Notes: generated from the letters alone by a model not told the origin. 64,000 nucleotides of DNA from Bolinopsis microptera (GCF_026151205.1 NC_087074.1:17892712-17956711); one strand, 5' to 3'; shown: positions 1 to 12,967, counted from the stretch's first letter. Numbers and translations are program-made.

Positions 1-3000
1 AGTCAGATAAAACGATGTCTTCCACCATATCACCAGTGTCAACAAATTCTACATCTTCATCAACTTTCGTCTCTTCTTCTACCTTTTTCGTTTTCTTCTT
101 CTTCTTTTTCTTTTTATCTGGTGATGATGCATCTGAAGAAGCACCGTTGACATTTTCTATTCCATTTGCGTCAGGAGTGTCTTTCGTCTTTGACTTCTTG
201 GATTTCTTCGCTTTCTTCTTAGGAGATGGTGCAGTTTCCCCTTCCTCATCGCTATCATCAGCTCCAACATCCTCCTCCTCACCTTCCCCTCCTTCCTCCT
301 CCTCCTCTTCAGCACTCTTATTAGCAGCCGCCACAGCTCGGTGTATCTTGAGCCAGGTGTTGAAGTATTTAGTAAGAGCAGAGTCAGGAAGCTGACTCTC
401 CCACTCTGTCACCTTGTCCAGGTCCTTGGGGGTGAAGGAGACGCTCGACCTTTTCTCGGTGAGGTCACGTGATACCGCTTCCATCTTTTCTAGTAGTTGT
501 TTCATCTGGGGACGAATGGCAATTAGTTTTCCTTATCGATTCAAAGAATTTTTAATTTCTTTTGATGAAGATTAAACTGAAGTTCAGAAAATTATGAACT
601 ACATTTATATAATATCCAAGGTTCAATTTCAAACAGAAAATCTTTACAAAACAAATTGAACGGAGCTTTTTTAATCGAGACAAACCTGAGAAGTGTACTT
701 AGGATTGTTGCACTTTTTGTTAAACTTCCTCAACCACACAATTACAGGGAAAGAGACCTCAGGGAAACTGATGCTTTGTGACAGTTGAGAAATGTAGTTC
801 AGGAGGAGTTCATATGTCAGGTCGAATACACCGTCCTGGAACGCTTTTGTCTTCTTGTAACCTTTCGTTACCTGTGAGGATTCCGGTTATATACCACGTG
901 TTTTTATAGTTTATACCCTTCAATTTACTTTAATTAATTCAATATAGTTTTTACGTTTTGAAATAAAAACAGAGAATACGCAAAAATCCAACTGTAAAGC
1001 TCAAAAGAAAACTTACCCTGAGAACACAAGTAAGATCAACAGGTTTGGTAGCAGGTGCTTTGTGGACCACAGCACAGAAGTCCAGAGTTCCTAACAAGGA
1101 ATGTACCAGAGGAATGTGCTTGTTAGTGGCAGCAGCAAGATGGAGCATGAGGCGGATGGAGTGGAGATGGAGGGGGTAGAAACACGGCGAACTGTGCAAC
1201 TTTATCACACCCATCATTACCTGATTGATGACGTCATAAAACAAGAAAAATCGACGAAACTTATTATTTACAAACTAATTATCTTCAATCTTCGACCTTT
1301 TGTTGCATAGAAAGATCTCGTAACCTACAATTCCATTCAGATATCACAACAATTTCATTATAAATTCGCCACAATTTAACAACAATAATGTCACTACAAT
1401 TTTACCTGTATGAGAGGGAAGATGAGGGGTTGAAGACAAGCATCACAATCCGATAACACAGATACCCACACGTGCAAACAGTTGACATACTGCCAGTTAT
1501 AGACGGACTCAACATCCTTCTTGTTAACGATCACTGAGCGTAATGTCACTGCTAACTGTCGGATGTAAAGGAACCCCTGAAGAGTAGGGGTCAGTCTGGG
1601 ACTGCAAGTTAAAGTCAATGAGTTAAAGTCAATTCGTAATTAAATAATTAGTAATAATAAGGATGTCACCAACGTAGCGAAAAGACGATGTAGTCCCATA
1701 AAATAATTGCTACAAAACGTCTATAGTCTATAACTTAAACGGAAAAATCTGACTCTAAATTTCAAGTATTTATTGAAATTGCAATTTGAAGCTTTTAGTG
1801 GTTAACTTTTTGTAGCATTGCTGTAACACCCTACTTACCGTGGTGTAAGTGCTGTAACACCCTACTTACCGTGGTGTAAGTGATGGAACACCCTACTAAC
1901 CGTGGTGTAAGTGATGGAACACCCTACTTACCGTGGTTTAGTGCTGTAACACCCTACTTACCGTGGTGTAAGTGATGTAACATCCTACATACCGTGGTGT
2001 AAGTGATGTAACACCCTACTAACTGTGTAAGTGATGGAACACCCTACTTACCGTGGTGTAAGTGATGGAAGGGTTTATTTTAAACATTTCCACAAGACTG
2101 TTCCTCATCAACATAATGTTGTCACGTGACTTTGGGTTCATCATCTTACTGCACTTGGTGTACTCAACGTACATTTTCTTCAACATGTCCTCCAGGAATG
2201 TGGGTATCTTCTTCACTACCGCCTGTTTGGTAATATGTTGATTAATATTTGGGGAGAAGCTAGATTTAGTATGAAGATATATTTGGGGAGACAAACAATT
2301 TAGTGGGATGGAGCAAAGTAGTTTTGTACACAACAGCAACAAATCATCAAACCTGAAGACAAGTGAAAGCTACAACTCGAGAAAGCTCAGATTTGCTACC
2401 CCACACAGCTACATGACTCTTAACAAACTTCTTGATAAGTCTAGAGAAAGCAGCATAGTATGGTAACATGGCTTTACAGTGCCTCATCACTGCACACAGT
2501 ACATCGTTACTCGTCAGCAGACCTATCGAATAGGGAGTGAATTAAAAGAAGGAAAAATTCGACAAGATAATCAAACCTATTTTAACAAAATTTCCATGAG
2601 ACAAGCTTCGATTTTATAATGACACCATTAAGAGGAAAGCTCCGGGTATATAGTTATTCAGAAAACGTACCTAATAACTCAGTCAGACTGGTAAGATAAG
2701 ACTTGAGAGACATTTTAAGTCTGTTCCACTTAGTGGAACTAGTAGGATTCTCTCCCAGGTGACTCTTCAGCAATTCACTGGTATACTTCAGACACATCAT
2801 GATGACTTTATTAACAATATCTGGGTCTACTATGGTGTACTTCATCTCGGATTCTGGTTCATCTCCTTTAGCGGTAACGACAGCAGCTTGGAATGCCCTG
2901 ACAAGCTGCTTCCACGTTGGCAAACTGTTCTTCTCCAGGTTTAACTTCCACTTTTTGAGGAGCTGTGGCGTAACATTAATTGCAGTGACAGTGGGTTCTG

Positions 3001-3565
3001 CAAGTTCAGGTTCTTCTTGACCAGCCATTTCTGTATTAGGATCTGGATCATTATCTGACATGTTCTCTGCCTCATCTTCTAAATCTTCTGGAATCTCATC
3101 CTCTGAATCTACTCCGGATAAACCGTCCGAATCTTCAGCCCCACTGAAATCAAGAAGGTATGGATCGTTCTCTTGTAGAAATTTGAAGAAATCGGAATCC
3201 TTTTCTCCGAGTCGTGACAGCCCTTTCTTAACATTGCCCGACTTGGGAATGTTTTCATCCTTGCTAGCGGTCTCTGGAGTCTGATCAGACTCCTCTGCAG
3301 TCTGTCCTGATGAGTCAGCCGTCTCGTCAGATACAGCAGGTTTAGATTTCTTTGACTTTTTCTTGGCCTTAGGCTTAGGCTTGACGGGTGACTCTGACCC
3401 TTGGATGGCATCGTTGTCATCGTCGAACGAAGCCATAAAATCGTCAGCATTCAGTTCACCTAAATCATCTCCTTTGACAGCTACCACTTTCTTCTTCTTT
3501 GTTTTAGGGGCTTCGAGCTTCTTTCTTTTCCTTTTCTTCTTCTCAGGCTGATTTTGCACCATCAT
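1..3565 (-). CDS. NOC2L: Nucleolar complex protein 2 homolog (NOC2L), 3' end cut by window
   Basis: Ribosome-biogenesis factor of the Noc2 family, which acts in the nucleolus and nucleoplasm on pre-60S particles and in vertebrates also binds histones. Seven exons read on the minus strand: 3565-2671, 2522-2353, 2222-2052, 1576-1406, 1220-1017, 871-686, and 505 to beyond position 1. All junctions are GT-AG and the phases agree. The N-terminus is Lys/Arg-rich with acidic Ser/Asp/Glu stretches. It is followed by a family-typical block (DSDFFKFLQENDPYLLDF). The helical Noc2 core carries GFLYIRQLAVTLR, ESVYNWQYVNCLHVW and LQPLIFPLIQ, all close to the known family. The last visible exon ends in acidic and poly-Lys low complexity. 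The start is the first of two ATGs at 3565. An AG acceptor-like site lies two bases upstream, so a 5' leader exon or spliced leader is possible. The C-terminus runs off the window. Confidence 0.93.
1815..2070 (-). repeat. 31-bp minisatellite built from a NOC2L exon end and its 5' splice site
   Basis: Eight units with a 31-bp period (28-31 bp apart) start at about 1831, 1862, 1893, 1924, 1954, 1985, 2016 and 2044. The last is the genuine end of the NOC2L exon 2222-2052. Read on the minus strand, each unit contains the exon tail (codons for SITYTT) followed by GTAAGTAGGG, so most units are copies of the real splice donor. Some carry GTTAG or GTATG instead of GTAAG. The array lies inside the following intron. 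Confidence 0.9.
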
Positions 3566-4008
3566 CGCTAAAATGAGAATATGATGTTAAATACCCCAAA
3601 TATGTGCAAAATCCTTTTGCGCGCAATAAATACTGTCGTGCAAGTGGTGTTAAATAGACTTTACTAGACTTTGAAACTTCGCGCCGTCCAGATATAACTA
3701 AGTTGTGGTGTAACTGTCTCATTCAGCAGGAGTTGCTCGTGCTACTGCGACAGTGCAACCGAAGAATCAATAAATCGTGACGAGGACATCGGGTGAAAAC
3801 AGTTTAAATTTACATACGGGGATTCATAATTCATCGGTGGTATAAATAGATTGTTAATTCTGTATAAATAATTGAAAAGTGAAAATATTAAACAAATACT
3901 TTAGTACTAGTTGTCTAAGTAGAACATATCCTGTTCTGTATATAATGCAAATGCGAAATAAGTTAGTTTCATATTGACATGATTCGAGCAGTGACTACAA
4001 AAATGATT
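3566..4008. other. Short spacer between TMX2 and NOC2L
   Basis: This 443-bp stretch separates the TMX2 stop codon from the NOC2L start on the same strand. I see no ORF of note in it. On the minus strand a short pyrimidine-containing tract ends in AG two bases before the NOC2L ATG. The spacer must hold the TMX2 3' UTR and either a NOC2L promoter or a trans-splice acceptor. Confidence 0.6.
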
Positions 4009-7000
4009 TTATTTCTTCTTCTTATTTTCAGTTTTCTTGTTACTCTCAGCAGATTTCATGTTCTTGGACTTCTCCAAAGCTTTCTCGTAGAACTCCTGTA
4101 GTTGAAGATCTCTCTTCAAGTTTTCCTGAAGAAAATTGGACTAAGCAAGTGAAAATGAATGTGCTAACCCTGTAACCCAAATAGATTCACCTAATAACAT
4201 AGTTAAAATTAAAACTAAACATATCTGATACCATACTCCATCTAGCTGAAGTATAACTGTCTTGTTAGTTAGAGGATAGTGAACACGATGGTAAGGTAAC
4301 TTAAGTTTAAGCTGGGTTTTTGTTGGGGACTGGCCAGAAGTGCCCAATGTTTACTCAAAATATATATGATATAATTATTATCTGTCAATAGTCAGAAGTC
4401 AAAAGTTAAAACTCATCTCCTAATAATGCAATTTCTAAGTTGTTAGAACAGGTATATAGTTACTAGCTAACCATTTAAATTTTGTTAGTACGACTGTTAT
4501 CAGTCACGTAGCCGTGGTTGCTGGTGAATTATTGACAGTGTAACTGTGATGGTATGCAGTGAAATTGATTAAGTAATAATGTTTGCGAGCGTGTCTATGG
4601 TAATATGGTTTAAGACCAGGTTGTAACCAGCATAACGGTTATTGTAAATAGTTGCGTTTTTAATTCCTTAGTCCTGCTATATTATATAACACTAGAAACC
4701 CACTAGTCGAAAGCTTTGTTCGAGGAAATTTGTAAAATCAGCTATGTTTTAAAATCTCTTCATCATCTAGCTCTGTTATGCTGTAGAAATTATGGATTTT
4801 ATTTGACAATGACGACAACGTTGTAAGTATTCGGAATCCCTAAATACCAAGTAAGAGATACTCAAACTTCAATTGATTTTTTGTTAATTTAATTGCATTA
4901 GGTTTCACATCAGGGCCACACCTCATGTTCTCAGATGTTACAGCCTATTTATAAATGAAATGAAATGAAACCGCATTTGGTACTGAAAATATTTGTGGGC
5001 ACTACCATCTTCATGGTAGCATTTGGTACTGCGCTAAAAACAATCTCCATGATCAATGGTTGTAAACTTTGTTGAGAATAACTTTAATTGGTCCCAGAGA
5101 TATTCACGGAAATTTGTTTCGTATATTTTGGCGACACTAAAGGTGTCCCTGCAATAATCTAGGCTCCTTGCATATCAAGGGATTACGTTCTTAACTTATG
5201 TTAAGAGGGATTATTTAATTTAATTCAATTGAATACTTGTCGCCCAGCAGACAAGTGCTCAAAGATGAATTCTTTATTAAACAGATCTCTCGTGGCATGG
5301 TTAATTAATAAAACATTAAAAGTAAAATCCTTTTGACTCCCCTGGCACTGGATTATCGTGCTCTCAAGAGGCACAGTGTATTACACTGCCCGTTACTCAC
5401 TTTGACTAACGGTTTGCTCATCGATACCCATTCGACCAAAAATTGAGGAATTAATGAGTATGGGTCCCCCCCCCATCACTGTCACTGTCGTGTCGTGTCG
5501 AAACAAAAGTTGTTCACCCCCACCAGTTCTATTACACGGTAGTTTACAAGTTTAAAGCAGGTACCATTTAGAAACAGAACATGAGATATCCGATAATAGA
5601 TCTACAATTTAAACATACGGATTGTGGAGTGACTGGAGCATACAATGCAGTCACATACACAGTAAATCCTTGATTGTATAATGTATAGAATCAGACAAAA
5701 GAGTTGGCCCACTTAGCGCTCCAAACTGTTACAACAGATAATTAAGAGGGACACTCGACCTAACCCTTGTCTGGTGACCAATCAGCGGGCTGTATCCTGA
5801 CCACGTGACACCAATCAACCAGTAGTGGGGGAAGTGTCAGATAGTTTTACAAGAGCGATGCAGGTTACTACTTACGTAGCTCATAAGATACTGTTTGCCG
5901 TTATTGGTCTGCTTTATCCTGGCGGCCGGGACCCCTCCTTCAAACACGATTATTGCGGGGAGTTCTGTCTGAAAATGCGATTTGTTAGTTTTGAAATTTT
6001 GATTATATTTATGTTTATAATATATTATTTTTAATTATCTTTATGTTTATTTATTATGTCGTTGCATGTTTTACTCTTTAAATTAACTGTATGACCCTCA
6101 TTTGTGTTGGTTGAGATTGAAACAATTTAGTTCAAGTCGAATAGAGAGTCGTTCTAGTTTTTGTCAGTGATTGGTAGAGAAGAATTTGTGTCGGGTACAA
6201 GGTAAGACGAAAAAGTTGTCCAGGAAACGTCATCGCAATTTTAACTTCATTCCCCATGATCTGATTTTGGAATTTTTCGAGAATGATGAATGTTTATCAC
6301 AGGGCCAAAAATATTTTTCGCAATTTTTAAGTAAAAAACGACCGATAGCGCCCCTAATTGATTGTTTCCAAAAACCTATACTAATACTAAAGGTTGTAGC
6401 ATAGCCCTGAATATAAATAATTGGTTATGGACAATTTCTCCGGTTTAATCTTCTGTTGAGAACATTCTAATTGTAATTGAGGCTCTCTGAACGCGCAGGC
6501 CATAAGTTTAGTCGTTATAAGATAAGACATGATGAAATCACTTTCCAACCTCTGTACATATTACACTGTTGTTAGAATGGCCACTTACAATAGTTACAGC
6601 TTCATATTTCATGGATCATACCAAAAAAAAACTGGTCCGTAAACATGAACCACGCAATTAAAATAGGAGGAAACAAGTACAGATCTCATCAATTAGATCA
6701 CTGATAACGAACTAGCAGCTAACTTCAGATTAATGCCCGCTATGTTATTTAATCTGTGGGCAGTCTTTAAAGTGCAATCTAGTTTAAAAGGTAGAGCGCT
6801 GGATAATGTTCTGTAACTTTACAATTTCATGGCAGCGTTATCACGTAGCAACCGTCAATGTTATTTCAGTCGACTCAGGTGACTCATTTAGTATATAATT
6901 GTCTGTCATTGCTTACAGTTTACGAGATACATGTATAAGTGGGTTTAAGAGCTTTTAACGTTTACCGTAGTTTTTTATCTTCTTTTATTAGTTTCATCTA

Positions 7001-10000
7001 GCCTAAGTTTCAGTGAACAGCTAATTAGTATCCGCTAATTACTGTAATTAGTATCTGCTAATTACTTTAATTGATTGTTAACAGTAAACAAGTACCCTGA
7101 GACAGGAGGAGCTGATATCGTAGGATTCGGGAACTCCGTGTGACTTTAACACGTCACATTTCCCAAACTTCATGTAGTCATGTGTATACCTGGGTAATTA
7201 GTTGGTTAATTGATTGGTTAATTACCTGGGCAATTAGTCGGTTAATTGATTGTTTAATTACCTGGGCAATTAGTCGGTTAATTGATTGGTTAATTACCTG
7301 GGCAATTCACATTAACATATCCTATTTATAAATAAGTCTCGTCAAATCATTTCAAACCATATTTGAAGGGGTACAATATTAAGATTCAGCAGTTTCAAGA
7401 TTAACAAAACTAAGAAATTAAGAAATTCCAACTCACTCTCTGCTCAAGGCACCAAATATAGGTTTTACAGCGTTGCAATGTGGACTAAAAGTGGTGTAAA
7501 ACTCAACAACCCATATACTGTGTTTATCGTTCTTAAGCTGCTCAGGTAGGGTATTGTCAACAAAATACTTCATCTCTGAGGACTCCTCGAAACTGGGTGT
7601 CCGCACCGTTACCATGAGAACTGAGGGGAAATAGTTACCATTAAAACTGAGGGGGAAAAAGTTTTGTCTTTTTGTTCGCTTACTTATTTTGCTTATTTTG
7701 GTTGTGTTTATCCTCGTAGCAGGAAGGGTCATCAGATTTATGACCACCTCGATGGCGAGTAGTCTACCAGGGAATTAGACCAGCTGCATCTATAACCGGA
7801 AGTCGGAGGGTTGTCCGGTATCAAAGCAATAAACTTGGACAAACTAATAATTGTAAGGATAAGAAGTTTACGTTACCGTGCATATCTATTTAATTTATTT
7901 ACAGTTTCCATTGCCATGCCCATCGAAACCCATGCCCGCCCATTTGACCAAAAATTGGGAAATCAATGAGCATGGTTAGCCACCCTGTCTGTACCATATA
8001 AATCAGTCTACATAAGACCCACTTAGTGACTGTATTATTATAATCTGTTCTAATCGTGATTAGTTGTATTATGTTATTTCTAATTCGTTGTACTATTTTG
8101 TTTTCTGAAATCAAATCAAATTAACGTAATTATATATTAAACTGAATACTTTATTTAAGTATTCAGTTTATTTTCTTTAGTTCTTTAATGATAAGTATTT
8201 CTTATGCTATGACGATCTTGTCCAATCTATAGCTCGCATAAAAGCCACAGTAATCAGTCCATCAAGCAATTACACGTCCATTTTTATACATATATATGAG
8301 CCATTACATCTCCATTTTCAAATAAATGCCCTATTACGAGGAGTCATAAACTCAGTGTGACGCAGCAGACTAAACGTGAAGACCGCACATTTGTACAGTA
8401 GATCCAATCACTCTCCTTATCAATATGTTAAAATTTGTACTAAGGAACTGGGTACTCTCACTTTCAATATCTATACTCATATTCAAGTATAGCTTTATTC
8501 AATATTTTAGGTCGTAACAGACCTATTCCAGTCTATAACCTTGTATTCGATGGTAACATCAACGGTAATCAATCGCGCTCCAAGTAGCAGTTTTACACAA
8601 CATGTTGCTGATTCCGTCCGGTCAGTCCAACATCCCACATACCATTTAACCGCTAAGCTGACGAATTTCAATGGTTATTAACGACGTCATGACAAAGTTA
8701 GCTTTTCCAAATTTTGGATGTCTACTCAACATTTCTGTAACCTTATCCTGCACAAGGCACCATATGTGCGGACACACTTAGGAACCACTTAGGAACCAAT
8801 TACCATATGGATAAGTGTTTAGGGCTCAGTATGAAGGTTTATAATTACTCCATTGGTTCTGTTTTAGTGAACCTGACGACCAAAGTCAGGCAGATGTTGC
8901 TATAACCATCATTTACTGGTCTAATAACTGCTCATTTCTCGGACAACTTCCTAACAGCCCATTTCACATATATTTTCAAGTCTATTCGTTGGCTTAAACC
9001 CCATGTCACTAGTATCAATGTAGTTTCCTTTTCCTGTTATATTTTGTTTCAGACAAGATAAGATCTCCCATATTGTTCTACAACACACAGCGCTCCTCCC
9101 AACCTCGATATATTTAGGCTCTACCAATACCAGTCCTGAAATCTCAGGGTTATTGCTGGTCGTACGTCTATATACAAAAACCTTAACTCCTTGGTGGCAT
9201 GCCCAAGTACTAACCTAGCTTTATAATGCGGTGACCTCCCACTATGCGGCCCCCACTATGCAGAGTCACACTACGCGGGTCCCCACTCCCAAGCCCCCTG
9301 GTCTAGATTCTCATATCAAAAGAATAAATCTGCAGTGTGGAGATTTGGCTGAATTCTATGACATAATTATCGTACACTATCGTACACACCATCCTACTAA
9401 GGATACACCACATATATGGACGAAGTAAAGCGTTTGCTTGTTAAGTTTGGTATACGTTTTACTGTTTTATTGTATGCAGATTACTTGGGGGTCCATGCCT
9501 TGCATTTTAATGTTATACCTTTGGCTTCGAGGAAGTAACTAATTTATTACTTAATTTATCATGTATTAGTTATAATACGAGTTCTTCAGAATTAGTGATA
9601 ATTGGAGCATAATATTTACTCATTTCCGCAGTCTAAAATTTATTAACGCATCGACGAGTAATCGTTTAGAAAAGACTAAAGTAAACTTCTTGTTAAATCA
9701 TTGCGGCCTTTATGAGATGCTAAACAAATTGTGCACAGAACAATATATATCTCTAATTTCGTCATCAGGTAACATCACGTCAAAACGTAACACCCGTGGG
9801 AGCATTTAGCTGTAAACCTTTCTGCAGCAACTGTAACGGTGACAGTAAGTGCCACCATTATCTCGTTACCAATAGTAATAGCGTTCCGGAAGTTACCGGC
9901 CCATTTGCTCACATTTGTTTGGGAACTTTATTATTCGCAGGAATTAGACCTTGTGCTAATAATATCGCTGTTCAGTTGACTTTACACTGCGAGTTTTGTT

Positions 10001-12967
10001 AGATCTATAGATATTTTCTCTAGCTCGCTTTCAAACAGGTTCCAAATAAAACGATCATATTATATCAGTTTAAATATAATATATATGTAATTGGAACTAA
10101 AACGTGGAACAAATTGACAAATGATATCAGATCATTGAAAAGATGCCTGTTTTAGAAAGTTTGTAAAACTTTTATTTTCAATACAGCATTTGTGGTTGTT
10201 AGTGCCCATAAAGCTTTGTCATCCTCGATCATTTTGATTCAAGGAAACTTTGTACATAATTCCATTCCTCTGTTACAATAACGTGCGAATGACTAAACCT
10301 TATCATGCTTATCATGCTTATGACCATCTTTATTAACAGATGATTTTGTTATTTTTTGAAGCGTGTAATTCATATATGCCACAATTTGTTGATTTATTAT
10401 TTAATCGATAGTTAATTACACTGATAATCAATTTGTAGTCTCATGTGATGAGATTATCGAATACTTTATGGTGTGTCATGGTGTTGTAGTAAAGCGAACG
10501 TCGGTGTCTCAAGCCGTTAAAAGCAGTAATTCAGTCTGTTAACTGTGTTTACGTCAAGGGCTCGATTACGATACAGTTAACCCCGAATTACTGTACCTAT
10601 TCCCTTCTACAAAATATTTGAAATCCTTCGAGTCTTGTTTACGAATAGTGCCTTTGATGTCGTGTTTTGGTTTCTAGACGAAATGTTCCTTGTCTAGTGT
10701 CCTTGTCGAAGCCACTGACTAACCGACTTATTTTATTTATAACATTTTACTCTTCACTTGACCACTTAGCTATGCTAAATATCTCTATCATGTTTACGAA
10801 AAGCGATAATGATTTATCCGCTTTTAGCTTCAACACACACTTTTCTTTCTGTTTCCTTCACTTCAAAATACCCCAGTGGTCATGTAAACACGGAAGGAGA
10901 GATCTACACTCCATCATGTCCTTGTTTCACGATGTTAACTCAACTGACCCAGACGCTGAATCTCAACACATGGTTGACATTTCTTTTGGGTTGGCGTTCA
11001 TCTTCTTGTTCTTAATTTCAATAATGCTAAACCCTCTCAGTTTTCTCTATCACAGTCGGAAGAAGACGCTATCATGCGCACTCTATACCTACCTTGCAAT
11101 CTGTGATTTCGTAGTGAACTTGTGGCACCCGCTTGCTGCAGCACAGTACTTGCTACAAAAAGAGCGCCCTAAAAACCATGAAGCAACAACCAACGAGCGT
11201 TGCGCTTTCTTTGTGTATTCGACCTTCTCGCGGTTCAGCGGTCTTCTCATCAATATCATCCTAATATGCGGCGTGGTCGAGATAACGCGCCCTAATACTA
11301 CCATACCAAAGGGTCCTGTGTTGCGCCTGGTCTCAGCTCTGTTAGGCCTTTACAGTCTGTTGCAGTTCCTGGTTGCTTTCTCCCCTGACAACATAGGCCC
11401 ACCAACCTGGGCTGCCTGGAGTCTGGCTATACATTATCAGAATAGTCTGGAGGTCGTTGTTTGGGTCACTTACATCATCTTCTTTATTCCCGGCCCTTTT
11501 GCAGTGGTGGCAGCGATCCAATTCCTCTCAAACAGCAGCTATCTTGAAGTGTCGAGGTCTGAATTCATTAAAATCATGCTGCTGACCATACCTAACTTTG
11601 CATTTCCAATATTCTTGACTGTAGACTTTTTCTCTTGGCACAGTGGAACAGGAAATTACCGCTCTGAGCAGAGTGATCCCATTGATGCGAACGTCATGAC
11701 TTTTTTCGGGAAAACATTCATCCCCACCTTTAGTTCGGCGTGGAATCCTCTTTTTGTGTGCTTACTGACACGGGACTTGAGAGTCATGGTGAGTGACATG
11801 TTTAAAAAAAGAAGCCAGAGATCAAATCCTGATGAGCATGATATCCTTTAGAATTAATGCAATAACTAGATACAATCTGTCCCCCAGCCTTTTATGCCAA
11901 CAAAAGGTAAGAAATCTAGTAGTAGTATCCACTGGCTGCTGAAATTTATCGATGCTGTCGGTAGTAGACACGAATTACATACAAGTTCTATTGTACTGCT
12001 CCAACATGGAGATAGGACTACTCGACGAACATATTATTACTCTGAGGAAAGAAAGGGCGACGGTTATTTAACATGATTTTTAATCACTCAGGAATTTGTT
12101 TTGAGGATTAGGGAGTTGGTGCTGCTTAAGATCTTGCAATGTTCTGAGACCCTTTGGTTGGTATTTTGATTATGTGTACTGTTGCACATGTATACGTGTA
12201 TTTATTTTCATTCTATTGGTAATAAAATTACAATTTATAATTATTTCATTATGTACATGTTTGGTTTCACTTCCCTGATTTCCCTTGCACTAATCGATGA
12301 CATAATAATTTGAAATATATCGACATTAACTGCTGAAAAGATGAAAATAATACTGTATTACAAAATTGAAAGAGAAGCTATATATGTAAATCTTAAGTAA
12401 AACCATCATCAGACTAACCTATACAAAAGATAGTGTACCAAATAGCCAGCTGAATGCTCATCTTGTAGAAAAGAATAGCAGCCCCAGCTTTGGCGAACAC
12501 GAACAGAGTGGAGAGGTATGACTCCACGCTCACGCACCGCCGATTTTTAATCGCTACCACGCATATCACGAAAAAGTAGATCTCACATTCGTACTGAAAA
12601 TATTATTTATATTAGTTTACTAAAACAAGTCTTTTGTCTGAAAACATGGGTATTAGGTAAGAGGTGAATTGCCCCGTTTTCTTTTCACAGCTAATAAGCA
12701 TTAAACATCCAAATATCCAAAAACAGGAAGAATTTAAAATACATGCCAGCAATTACTAATTAATAATAATTAGCTAAACTAATTAGCAAATTGTGATCCA
12801 CAAAACACAATACCTACAAAGTCAAGTGTACAGTTGCCTCCCACCCAGTTGCAAAGGCCAGGAGTGAAGCGGAGTAAGGGATGGAAGAATGAGGCTATGG
12901 TGTTCAGGATGAAGTACGGGGTTGCTAGACTTCTCAACGTCTTCTTCAGCGCGTACACGTTCACCAT
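4009..12967 (-). CDS. TMX2: Thioredoxin-related transmembrane protein 2 (TMX2)
   Basis: ER-membrane member of the protein disulfide isomerase family. Six exons read on the minus strand: 12967-12818, 12593-12419, 7620-7437, 7189-7096, 5968-5876 and 4125-4009. They give 813 nt, or 270 residues, against just under 300 in human TMX2. N-terminal hydrophobic segments (residues about 10-35 and 50-108) match the family, including IKNRR and FCIVLMVT. The thioredoxin-like domain follows from about residue 125 (WVVEFYTTFSPHCNAVKPIF, then KFGKCDV, then ELPAIIVFEGG). The active-site position reads SPHC, so the first cysteine of a CXXC is absent, as in known TMX2. The C-terminus ends in KKKK, which fits a KKXX ER-retrieval signal. 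The ATG at 12967 lies two bases after an AG acceptor-like site. The third intron-exon border carries a minisatellite, and a GPCR-like gene sits inside the 4.8-kb second intron. Confidence 0.93.
4126..5875. repeat. Last TMX2 intron with a partial copy of an inverted-repeat element
   Basis: No coding exon is seen here. Positions about 4692-4850 match the terminal arm of the element at 45305-46126: CTAGAAACCC, then GTCGAAAGC, then ATGGATTTTATTTGA and GACGACAA. This is a solo end or decayed half-copy. A short C-homopolymer lies near 5466. The sequence near 5405-5465 resembles 7915-7975 (both contain CCAAAAATTG), a minor dispersed repeat. Confidence 0.55.
7186..7306 (-). repeat. 36-bp minisatellite repeating a TMX2 3' splice site
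   Basis: The motif ACCTGGG recurs at 7188, 7224, 7260 and 7296, exactly 36 bp apart. The first copy is the real acceptor of the TMX2 exon 7189-7096. On the minus strand each unit reads GACTAATTGCCCAGGTAA, or close to it, so a CTAAT branch-point-like motif and a CAG acceptor are repeated together. The array lies in the intron directly upstream of the exon. Confidence 0.85.
7621..12418. other. Large TMX2 intron hosting a nested gene
   Basis: This 4.8-kb intron contains the plus-strand GPCR-like gene at 10916-11851. Elsewhere I see only short ORFs without family resemblance and AT-rich sequence. A small inverted repeat (arms of about 14 bp, AAACTGAATACTT) lies at 8133-8168. No convincing further exon was found. 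Confidence 0.6.
10916..11851 (+). CDS. Divergent seven-transmembrane receptor (class A GPCR-like), single exon
   Basis: A 311-residue membrane protein without introns. The chosen ATG at 10916 gives a short extracellular N-terminus with an N-glycosylation site (NST). The frame stays open further upstream, but that part is not receptor-like. Hydrophobic helices begin at about residues 21, 54, 94, 132, 174, 216 and 262. TM1 contains MLNPLSFLYH, TM2 contains LAICDFV (like the conserved Leu-Ala-x-x-x-Asp), and TM7 contains SAWNPLFVCLL (NPxxY-like, without Tyr). No DRY motif is visible; the corresponding place reads VVEITRP. The tail is short and basic (KKRSQRS). Ligand and coupling cannot be inferred. 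It lies antisense inside a TMX2 intron, and its intron-poor structure may reflect retroposition. Confidence 0.75.
   Translation: MSLFHDVNSTDPDAESQHMVDISFGLAFIFLFLISIMLNPLSFLYHSRKKTLSCALYTYLAICDFVVNLWHPLAAAQYLLQKERPKNHEATTNERCAFFVYSTFSRFSGLLINIILICGVVEITRPNTTIPKGPVLRLVSALLGLYSLLQFLVAFSPDNIGPPTWAAWSLAIHYQNSLEVVVWVTYIIFFIPGPFAVVAAIQFLSNSSYLEVSRSEFIKIMLLTIPNFAFPIFLTVDFFSWHSGTGNYRSEQSDPIDANVMTFFGKTFIPTFSSAWNPLFVCLLTRDLRVMVSDMFKKRSQRSNPDEHDIL

Noticed and set aside
15-395. Plus-strand Ser/Phe-rich ORF
   Set aside because: It is the antisense shadow of the acidic/Lys-rich C-terminal part of NOC2L.
12100-12250. Further exon of the GPCR-like gene
   Set aside because: The stop at 11849-11851 follows a complete seven-helix layout, and no donor or continuing homology was seen.
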